Of a DNA stretch of 19,352 nt, positions 9,001-15,300 are shown piece after piece. Each line of letters starts with the position of its first letter. Position 1 is the stretch's first letter. Origin of the DNA: Caldivirga sp. (lineage in GTDB: Archaea > Thermoproteota > Thermoprotei > Thermoproteales > Thermocladiaceae); contig JAPWUH010000005.1 in the NCBI GenBank assembly GCA_028275645.1, positions 1 through 19,352 on the forward strand, given 5' to 3'. The translations under genes were made by a program, and so were the position numbers. The notes beneath the pieces are model-generated. The model made no database searches. It was not told the DNA's origin and saw only the letters and a list, made by a program, of their open reading frames with translations.

Positions 9001-9479
9001 GTAGGAGGACTGGTGGTGGGATTTTAGCCCTTGAAGTTAACATCGCCGAGGGGATGCCGGTTCTTAATGTTAAGGCTATTGATAGGGGTAGGGTTGAGGA
9101 GCTGGCTAGACTCTTTGATGAGCTTGAGACCAAGGCTAGGGAACTCATGGGTCTTAAGCCGGTGACTAATGATCCACCTGACGAGGGTGAGGGGGAGGAG
9201 GAAGAGGAGGTTGGTGGCCCTAAGCTTGAGATGTTTAGGCAGTTGAGGCCTATCTTCAAGAGGATTGATGAGGTGGTTGCGGGGATACTGGGTATTGATG
9301 TTGATGTGGATGTGTTGTGGGATCAGGCCTGGGAGATGATGGAGAGGAGGGTTAAGGGTGCGGAGAGGGAGGCTAGGCCAGGCGCTAAGCCGATTACCGA
9401 GGAGAAGCCTAGTGAAGGTAGGAGACGTGGGAGGCGTAGGAGGGGTGGTGGGTCAGCACCAATAACCTCATTCTTCTAA
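6081..9479 (+). CDS. Type IIG-like restriction-modification protein: PD-(D/E)XK nuclease fused to adenine-specific DNA methyltransferase
   Basis: The N-terminal nuclease has Asp50 in RADIAVL and Glu66-Thr-Lys68 in IIETKRK, the PD-(D/E)XK core. A helical region follows. The methyltransferase has motif I DPGCGSGTF at 410-418, which binds S-adenosylmethionine, and motif IV NPPY at 526-529, diagnostic of N6-adenine or N4-cytosine methylation. It also has the IRQDYF segment between them. Residues 560-1000 probably include the target-recognition domain. Three Cys (849, 861, 867) plus Cys827 fall in an Arg/Lys-rich insert that may bind zinc. The tail has an acidic run near 1035 and a very basic Arg/Gly run at the end. 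The layout matches Eco57I-type single-chain enzymes that both cut and methylate. ATG 6081 heads the frame, but ATG 6096 fits the TATA spacing better and would give 1127 residues. It is divergent from the helicase. Confidence 0.87.
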   Translation: MAVTVMASTREVAVQDRLFTIIQGFIGRFKVGGVELTVEREYPVDNKRADIAVLIKDGRIPILIIETKRKYVERGTYRTDPRITPLSRAVIGQALCYAALVKGSLGLDKTPFFATANIDGVFVFSPIEDPGAFIDMDACRDGRYEDVIKPGRYNELLDKYRFRYYRLTESDVGEMIDNVANSWISTAAINKLRVNLGNWFIEQLRLGFIEALLGIYGVGDYLKNELARDSKYWSLLDKLARDYGYRNGLVDIVGQNLEKVDDLARMMLYVLMNKIIFYKVLENHYRGLNPLKPLCRSVNYSTGKYLEVLKSNYFSRAVSVTQDFEPIFNTGFFDELRLPDDPEVCRVIDDLINLIDEVGAVRIGDIIGYIYEQLIPAEERHRLGQFYTPPAVARLIVRWSVRKPTDMVLDPGCGSGTFLIEAYSRLYELKTGKTILEGRPSREVHEAILNQLYGIDINPFPLQLTAMNLAMRNARNPSSNMNLIRQDYFTIIPGQQALAPYTTVTARGIEPRRITIPKSFDAVVGNPPYTRWTDLPINARQAVIKSISSILEKGKYDLRPREDAPGASPQIYVYWIMHATGFLNEGSRLGMIISNMWMQTDYGVEFGRFLLDNYKIKALIDVSYRLFTALISTVIILAEKSSNEAERAQNRVLLVRVPPIDSRLSDVDVEKRLEDIFDCLMKAIDEGTYEFREDKLRECGKLDVWYRFIEQGQIPRDKKWIGLFFGGVDVVNRLEELANEGKLMIRADEWFMPTEGNTIWSIESTMHGLGASKFFYLSEGMVKNWGIPQDCFTKAITSAKFINTFMFTRDDWEGLKDKGRRVYMFMCHKAKAQLPETVQNYIKWGETECKTSEKRGKGEICSKTTACKKRAKTRGFYGWYDLGGYVPTPIMAIYQAGYHPQFFLTKMPLATYHAIITFIPKVRVRVGNWVFNPSEYRDVIEGVNDNVELDEVEVKALLAYLNSTFNWLWLEQSGRRTGGGILALEVNIAEGMPVLNVKAIDRGRVEELARLFDELETKARELMGLKPVTNDPPDEGEGEEEEEVGGPKLEMFRQLRPIFKRIDEVVAGILGIDVDVDVLWDQAWEMMERRVKGAEREARPGAKPITEEKPSEGRRRGRRRRGGGSAPITSFF

Positions 9480-9500
9480 ATTCATTCTAAATGTTAGCCT

Positions 9501-9508
9501 TATAAATA
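9501..9508 (+). promoter_or_regulatory. TATA box for the small membrane-protein gene
   Basis: TATAAATA is centred about 24 bp before the ATG at 9528. It is a near-consensus archaeal TATA with leaderless spacing. Confidence 0.55.
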
Positions 9509-9527
9509 AGGTTAAAATAACCCAGCA

Positions 9528-9818
9528 ATGCAGGAGACATGGGGCAAGATGATTACCTTGATTATCATGGATTCAATATTTAGTTTAATGTTCGATTTAC
9601 CAATTGCATATCTAGCTTGGGTCTCTCGCTTACCTGGCAGTGTAATGTTATTGGCTCAAGTGTTCTCCCTCATGTTCGCTGTGAATATTGCTGTGGGTAT
9701 AATTGTTAATACCAAGATAAATGCTCTTAATACTATCTCGGATTTTTTAATGGACTTTTTAATACCAATACCTTCGTCAATAGTTGCATTATCATTTTCT
9801 TACTTTTATTATTTTTAA
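9528..9818 (+). CDS. Small hydrophobic membrane protein, unknown function
   Basis: The 96-residue product has three likely membrane helices at about residues 8-28, 37-61 and 73-93. It ends in an aromatic FSYFYYF tail. No family is recognised. The DNA is clearly more AT-rich than its neighbours and the codons are less biased toward AGG, so recent acquisition is possible. It has its own near-consensus TATA box and a T-rich run at its stop, so it is probably a single-gene transcript. It lies between the restriction-modification gene and the CARF regulator cluster. It could be a membrane effector or simply an orphan. Confidence 0.55.
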   Translation: MQETWGKMITLIIMDSIFSLMFDLPIAYLAWVSRLPGSVMLLAQVFSLMFAVNIAVGIIVNTKINALNTISDFLMDFLIPIPSSIVALSFSYFYYF

Positions 9819-9824
9819 TATTTT
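9793..9824 (+). terminator. T-rich stretch, probable terminator
   Basis: Several T runs (TTTTCTTACTTTTATTATTTTT) cover the end of the small membrane-protein gene and its stop. Archaeal RNA polymerase commonly terminates on T-rich non-template DNA without a hairpin. Part of the run is coding, so the assignment is tentative. Confidence 0.35.
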
Positions 9825-9838
9825 AACGCTGTGAAGGG

Positions 9839-9846
9839 TTAAATAA
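9839..9846 (+). promoter_or_regulatory. TATA-like box for the 91-residue orphan
   Basis: TTAAATAA is centred about 25 bp before the ATG at 9868, the spacing expected of a leaderless transcript. Confidence 0.45.
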
Positions 9847-9867
9847 GGTGCTGCTGTACGGAATCAA

Positions 9868-10143
9868 ATGCCCTGGTTCCTGTATGTGGGTGACTTGTTT
9901 AGTCGGGTGGATGTTAAGGCATTCACTGTTGGTGAGGCTGTTGAGGCTGGTTTGAAATTGGCTTGGGGGATTCTTGGTGGTGTTGATAGGTACTGCATCT
10001 ACGAGGGTGGTGATGAGTTAGTTATCGAGTTTTGGCGTGGTGGCGAGTCGATTAAACTCATTCACTCGGATAAGCCAAGTGAGGCAATCATGCGTTACTA
10101 TGATGCTGAGAAAGCTGGCTTGGTTAAGTGTGTTGAGTATTAG
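9868..10143 (+). CDS. Hypothetical 91-residue protein upstream of the CARF regulator
   Basis: No family is recognised. The protein is soluble, with no membrane segment. It has an N-terminal hydrophobic strand (WFLYVG), a helix (VGEAVEAGLKLAWGIL), two short strands (YCIYEGG, ELVIEFW) and a C-terminal helix around SEAIMRYYDAEKAG. A small alpha/beta domain is therefore likely. A TATA-like box suggests a leaderless start at this ATG. The stop (TAG, 10141-10143) lies 55 nt before the proposed ATG of the CARF regulator, so the two are probably co-transcribed. Its codon use is like that of the neighbours. Confidence 0.6.
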   Translation: MPWFLYVGDLFSRVDVKAFTVGEAVEAGLKLAWGILGGVDRYCIYEGGDELVIEFWRGGESIKLIHSDKPSEAIMRYYDAEKAGLVKCVEY

Positions 10144-10198
10144 GCGGTGGGTGGGTTCGCAGGGTTATGTATTTTACCACGGCGAAGCTTACCCATCA

Positions 10199-10864
10199 AT
10201 GGATAAGAAATGCATAATCATCGGCGCAGGCATTAACATCACACCAGCTAGGTTAGCATTAATTAACACTGATGTTAATGATGGGGACTTCGTTGCCTTA
10301 GTCGGCGTTAGCAGTGATGCACTTAATGCACTAGTTGAATTCGCTAAACAAGTTTACCAGGACTTGAACATTGAGGTTAAGCCGATTACCATTAACACCC
10401 AGGTTAACCTAATTGACGCAGTTTCAATGCTTAGGAACATCATTGAGGCTAACGCACCCTGTAGCGTATCCATCAGTATTGCAGGCGACAGGTGGATTGC
10501 AACGATACTGAGCTTCCTGGCAATGACGTTGGCTACTGTTGGTGGTTTTGTTAATGTTAGCGTTAACAGGGTCTTCATCATGCCTGGTGATAAGGGTGAA
10601 CCAGTTAACTGGCCAATAGTGCCTAGGCTCGTTGACTTGAGCCTAGTTGAGTTTAGGGTCCTAAGGCTTATCTGCAGCGGCTACAGCCTAGCCAAGGAAA
10701 TAGTGAAGGGCTACACCTCAAAGTACGGTGAAGCAATATCCCTACAGGCCATCGAGAGGATGCTAGCCAAGCTTAGGGCTAAGGGCATCATTAACAGTAG
10801 GCCAGTTGGTAAGGCCCTAATGCATGAATCAACAGCATTAGGTAGGCTAATTGCATGCAGTTAA
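10199..10864 (+). CDS. csa3: Csa3-like CARF-winged-helix transcriptional regulator
   Basis: Residues 1 to about 130 form a Rossmann-like CARF domain. It opens with the strand KCIIIGAG, and near residues 92-100 it has the ligand-site pattern ISIAGDRWIATIL, a variant of the GGxR motif seen in Csa3 sensors of cyclic oligoadenylates. Residues 140-222 are a winged helix-turn-helix (VEFRVLRLICSGYSLAKEIVKGY followed by IERMLAKLRAKGIINSR). Csa3 proteins couple cyclic-oligonucleotide signals to transcription of CRISPR or defence genes. The frame is open back to ATG 10037, but that start would overlap the upstream gene by 107 nt and lacks the CARF first strand, so ATG 10199 is chosen. GTG 10151 and 10130 are alternatives. 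No cas gene or array is in the window, so a role outside CRISPR is possible. Confidence 0.78.
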   Translation: MDKKCIIIGAGINITPARLALINTDVNDGDFVALVGVSSDALNALVEFAKQVYQDLNIEVKPITINTQVNLIDAVSMLRNIIEANAPCSVSISIAGDRWIATILSFLAMTLATVGGFVNVSVNRVFIMPGDKGEPVNWPIVPRLVDLSLVEFRVLRLICSGYSLAKEIVKGYTSKYGEAISLQAIERMLAKLRAKGIINSRPVGKALMHESTALGRLIACS

Positions 10865-10898
10865 ACTCTCACTCATCATTACCTAGTTTAGTGGAATA

Positions 10899-10906
10899 CT
10901 TAAAAG
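10899..10906 (+). promoter_or_regulatory. TATA-like box for the lectin-like gene
   Basis: CTTAAAAG is centred about 24 bp before GTG 10927. It supports that codon over ATG 10855, which would place the promoter inside the coding region. Confidence 0.5.
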
Positions 10907-10926
10907 CAAATAACGATTACTGGGTT

Positions 10927-12198
10927 GTGTCTACTAAAACTAGGCTAATAATTGTGGCTTCAGCAATACTAATAGTAGTGGTGCTGGTAATCGTGGGTGC
11001 AGTAACCAAGGCTCAGACGAGTCAAACCAATACGCAGGTGATTCTGAATTTAGAGAATGGTCAGCAGTACTTCGGCATGCCCCATGTGTACCAAGGCGAT
11101 AATGATGGTTCACCAACTAACTCATGGCCGGTGTACTACGGGCCAAACAACGCAAGCCAATACTGGAGCCATGCAGGCATAAGCAGCAACCAACCAGTGC
11201 TTGAGTTAGCCCCAGCAGCCCCACCATCTGGCTGGACCTCAGGTGCCATGTTCTGGAGTGAAACTTACAGTGGTGGTGTGGTTAAGATAACATTTATCGG
11301 CACGTACACTGGTACAGTTTCACCCACTGCTGACGGTTTCGTAATATACCTATTCTTAAAACCAACAAAGTGGAGCATAAGCCCACAATACAACTACTCA
11401 ATACCATACAACTCAACGGTTGGGGAAGGATGGCTTACATACGCCCCAGCATACCCATCGCCTACTGGGGGTGATGTTATCCTGCCCCAGAGCTCAACAC
11501 CGTACATAGTGGTTCAGTGGGACCCACTCTGGCAGTTCGCGGGATATACGCAAAGTGGCGCTACTGGTCAGTGGAATGTTTATATTGTGAGTAACCCAAG
11601 CGGTAATAATGCAAGTATCACCCCAAACCCATCACCAAACCTTGGTAGTGGCTATGCTGGTTGGGATGGTATTGGCACGGGTGCCTTCCAGCCTAACCCA
11701 GGTGATCGTATTAATATCACTGTGACTTATGACCTGAGCACGAACACACTCACCGGCATCGCCATAGATCTAAACACTGGACAATCGGCAAGCTTCACAC
11801 TGAGCCTAAGTGGTTATTTCACACCACCGAGTAGCGGCAACTACGTATTCGGCTTAGGCGGAGCCGGAGCCGGCGGAGGAGCCAAGGGCCCCTATTGGGC
11901 TTTGTTGTACGTGGTGTTGATGGGTAATGTGAAGCCGTCACCATTAACCACCTCCACTACCACACCTGCAACAGTCACGGTCACCACAACTAGCATTGTT
12001 ACTTCAACAGTCACCTCACCGGTGACTACCACCGTGACGAGTACTACAACATTCACTGTAACCACTACATCACCAGTCACGGTAACGACAACCGTATTCA
12101 CTACATCAAGCATCATTCAAACAGTGATAATAGCACTCATAATCATCATCGTAGTGTTAGCCGCAGCACTAGTAGCCATAACGATTAGGAGAAGGTAA
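10927..12198 (+). CDS. Membrane-anchored surface protein with L-type-lectin-like domain and Thr-rich stalk
   Basis: The N-terminus has a hydrophobic segment (about residues 7-26) after basic residues, ending near AVTKAQ, so it is a signal peptide or anchor. The next 310 or so residues are beta-rich and follow the L-type (legume) lectin order: ADGFVIYLFL, then PYIVVQWDP, then GDRINITVTYD with a TLTGIAIDL strand, then NYVFGLGGAGAG. That fold binds sugars. Several Asn-X-Ser/Thr sequons suit an exported glycoprotein. Residues 338-394 are a Thr/Val/Ser-rich stalk, and 395-418 are a membrane helix followed by RRR. The likely place is the cell surface, tethered through the S-layer gap. The longer frame opens at ATG 10855, overlapping the CARF gene by 10 nt. 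GTG 10927 is preferred because of the TATA spacing and because it gives a clean signal sequence. The ligand is unknown. Confidence 0.72.
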   Translation: MSTKTRLIIVASAILIVVVLVIVGAVTKAQTSQTNTQVILNLENGQQYFGMPHVYQGDNDGSPTNSWPVYYGPNNASQYWSHAGISSNQPVLELAPAAPPSGWTSGAMFWSETYSGGVVKITFIGTYTGTVSPTADGFVIYLFLKPTKWSISPQYNYSIPYNSTVGEGWLTYAPAYPSPTGGDVILPQSSTPYIVVQWDPLWQFAGYTQSGATGQWNVYIVSNPSGNNASITPNPSPNLGSGYAGWDGIGTGAFQPNPGDRINITVTYDLSTNTLTGIAIDLNTGQSASFTLSLSGYFTPPSSGNYVFGLGGAGAGGGAKGPYWALLYVVLMGNVKPSPLTTSTTTPATVTVTTTSIVTSTVTSPVTTTVTSTTTFTVTTTSPVTVTTTVFTTSSIIQTVIIALIIIIVVLAAALVAITIRRR

Positions 12199-12228
12199 GA
12201 ATGCACTGCAACAACCCACCACTCAAAC

Positions 12229-12279
12229 ACAAGGGTTTATGAGGAAACCCAACTAGGCAGGTTGATTGCTTGCGGCTAG
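12229..12279 (+). pseudogene. Relic of the 3' end of a Csa3-type regulator
   Basis: The frame ending at TAG 12277 reads VYEETQLGRLIACG. The intact regulator upstream ends LMHESTALGRLIACS. Glu, Leu-Gly-Arg-Leu-Ile-Ala-Cys and the stop position agree, while the DNA differs mostly at synonymous positions. The relic is in frame with, and directly after, the lectin-gene stop codon and has no start of its own. A second copy of the regulator may have stood here and decayed or been replaced. The match is short, so coincidence is possible. Confidence 0.4.
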
Positions 12280-12337
12280 TGTGTCGTATTGGGATTGCTG
12301 GAGGTGTAGGTTATGATTAAGTGTATTAACTCATTAC

Positions 12338-12348
12338 ACTTTTAAAGT
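12338..12348 (+). promoter_or_regulatory. TATA-like box for the STAND-like NTPase gene
   Basis: ACTTTTAAAGT is centred about 28 bp before the GTG at 12372 and is itself palindromic. The spacing fits a leaderless transcript. Confidence 0.5.
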
Positions 12349-12371
12349 ACCCAGGGGCTATTAGTGGTTGA

Positions 12372-15300
12372 GTGCCTGGTCAACGGGACTCCACCGTGGA
12401 TTTAGAGGAGGCTAAGAAGGCTATTCAAAAACTTAGCCCCAATAGTCTTTGCTTGGGTGGGTTGCTTGATTTGAGGGGTGTTGTTGGTGGTGTGGTTGAT
12501 AAGGTTATTGGCACCTTCTTGCTGGGCCTTTTTGGTGTCAGCTCCATTGGCAGTTTAGTGGGTTTAGTGGGTGCTGGTATTGCCGAAGTGGCTGATAAAT
12601 CGCTTAGGCGGTTGCTGGAGAGGTGGGGCATTGCTAAGAATGAAACCATCGAGTGCCTCAGAAACATAGTCAACACAGCCAAGGAGGCAAGCCAATATAT
12701 CGATGATGAGAGACTTAGGGGTGTTGTTGAGGAGATTGCCAAAAAGTGGGGTTGGGACGTTGACACCTTCAGGCGCTTAGTGAAGACTGCCGCAGGCAAA
12801 TCCGTGACTGAGGATGAGGTTAGGGAAATGATTAAGGAGGCGCTAAAGAGTATTGAGGAGGAGTTAGAGAATATCAAGAGGAACATTGAAGAGAAACTAC
12901 GTAAGGTTGAGAGTAAGATTGAGGGTTCAAAGATTGGTATAGGTATCTTCTTCCTTAATGATGTCGAGAATGGCTTACTCTACGGCAATTTCATAGTTAA
13001 GGGTGGGGTCCCGAAAATTAAGACTCAGCTGGGCACCGCTAAAAATGAGCCAGAGATTGACCTTGTTGATACTGGTAAGTTCCGTGAGGTTGCTGAGGAC
13101 GTTCTAAGCAGGTTAACTAGGGGTGGTAGGGTTGTGCTTACTGGGCCTAGGGGGATCGGCAAGTCAACACTGGCCACGTACGTGACTTGGCGTTCACTCC
13201 TCGGTGTCCTTGATAAGCCGGTGGATGCCGTGATACGTGTTGACTCGTTAAACCCTGGGGATGCAGCAAAGCTAAACAACCTAATTGAGGCCACTGGTGG
13301 AAGGTTCGTAGTAATTTACGATCCATCATCAATTGAAGCTTACATAGAGCCCGAATCCATGGGGGAGGCGAGGTATGACGTTGAGGGCGTCAAGAAAACG
13401 TTGACGATGCTCCTGAGGATGAGGAATGCGCGGGTAGTCATAGTCCTCCCAAAGGAGCTTTATGATGAAGTCTCGAAGGATGCGACGTTGAAAAGTGTCT
13501 TAGATGAGGTTAGAAATTACGTAATCAACGTAGACCTTAGGGATGAGGGTTTCCTCAGTGAGATTGTTAAGAGGTACTCTGGGTGCGGTGATGTAAGCGA
13601 GCATTTAGTCGAGAGGATTATGGATTTTGATTCCTACACTTTAATTGCTAAGTATGTTGGTGTTTGGCTTCGTGAAAATAAGTGCCAAGTTAAGGATGTT
13701 AATGAGGCTTTGAGGGAGAGCGTTGGTGAGCCTAAGTTATTCTTCGCACACTACATATGGAGCACTGTGCTCAGGGGTAACGAGGACTTGGCTAGGAGGG
13801 TTTCCATGCCATTAATCCTCCACGCAGCCTTCGGGCCAATACCAGAGGGAATCACATACATAACAAAGGCCGTGAATGAGGGCGGTGTTTGGAGACTCAT
13901 TGATAGGGATAGCCTAGCCAAGTTGAAGTTGGAAGACTTAAGGGAGGTTGATTTAGAGCCGATTGCCAAGTGGCTCTCTACATGGCATGAGGACTTAGTC
14001 AAGGAGGTACTTGAGGAATTAGCCGGATTACGGGGAAAGGAAGCGAGGAAACACTACATGGATCATGGATTAAAAAGGCTTATTGAGACATTGGATTGGA
14101 GTTATGAAGAGATTCTGAAAGAGAATAGGAAAGACCTAGAGCTTGGCAAGGCTATATTTGAAAAAATCTTGAAGGAGACTATAAATGTAGTGCAAGGCGA
14201 GAGTGAGCTTAAGAAAACCCTAGAGGAGTCTAAGAAACTCTTAACAGTAATTGAGGTAAAGCCTGAAGAGATTGAGGTTAACTTATTGATTTTCGTCGGC
14301 GAGAGGCTCAAAAACGCCCTTAAACCGTTCACGAATTGCTGGAGGAGAGCCGCATTAATCATTGGGCTAGCCTTGGCTGGGTATCCTCTAGTACCTGAGG
14401 GTGTTGTTAAGTCCCTTGGTGATGATTTAAGGTGGTGTGATATTGATAATTACCTACTCATTGGTAACAGAATTCCACCATTAATACTAGTCCTAGTTCA
14501 TGTTCTTGGATTATCCAATACTATTGCATTTGTTGATAGATACAAGGAGATTATTAACGAAGTAAATAAGGTTTTTGATAATGCCAAGAAAAGAAAAGGT
14601 ATTTATTTCATTGAGGCGTTTTATGTGCTTGGTTTAGACTCAATTGCCGCTATGTTAAGCGAAGTCATCAAACCTAGTGATGCAGATTCAGCATTATATA
14701 TAGCATTATTCGCAATACGAAATGTTAGACTAGTAAGCAATGTTGAGCCAATATTACGTACTTTAAAGCCGTTGCATGCCAAGGCGCCTCATAGATACCT
14801 CGAACTATTAGCCTACGCACTGTATATAGGTAACCTTGACCATGATACAGTTGAGTACGTATTCGATGAGGTGAATAACATGTTGGGCAGGTATGGTGAT
14901 GAGATTGAAAAACATACCTGGTCCCTTGTCTATGCAATAACCGCCTACGCTAGCTTGCTCAGTACGTACTCTAGATATTTTAGTGATGACGAGAAGGCAA
15001 ACATGGTTAATAGGGTTGCTGATTTGCTGAATAAGTTAGGCAGTATTAATCCCCATCTAAGTACTATAGCCTGGGCATATGTGTTAACCCCAGCATTAGA
15101 GCATGAGGAGATAATGGAACTTATGAAGAGGAAGCTACGCATCGATGCAGTTAAGAAGGCTGTGGATGTTCTTGGGGAGCTTAATAGCTTACTGAGGAAT
15201 ATTAGTGAGTTACTTAATGATGAGGAGTTCAAGAAGTATGTGGAGTCCAAGTTCATAGAGGCTGACGAGAAGACTATTAAGGAGGCAATCCTTGATGCCG

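Noticed and set aside
10037..10198. ATG 10037 as the start of the CARF regulator
   Set aside because: It would overlap the 91-residue gene by 107 nt, and its first 50 or so residues look non-protein-like (a shadow of that gene). The CARF first strand begins right after ATG 10199.
11940..12110. CRISPR-like or tandem DNA repeat
   Set aside because: The repetition is at codon level (Thr/Val/Ser stalk) with no fixed unit length or spacers.
11892..12116. Minus-strand Val-rich frame over the lectin stalk
   Set aside because: It is the direct complement of Thr (ACN) codons giving Val (GTN). It is an artefact of the repetitive stalk.
12425..12886. 153-residue minus-strand frame opposite the NTPase N-terminus
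   Set aside because: It is low-complexity Ser/Leu/Pro-rich, with no promoter, and it mirrors the codon bias of the real gene.
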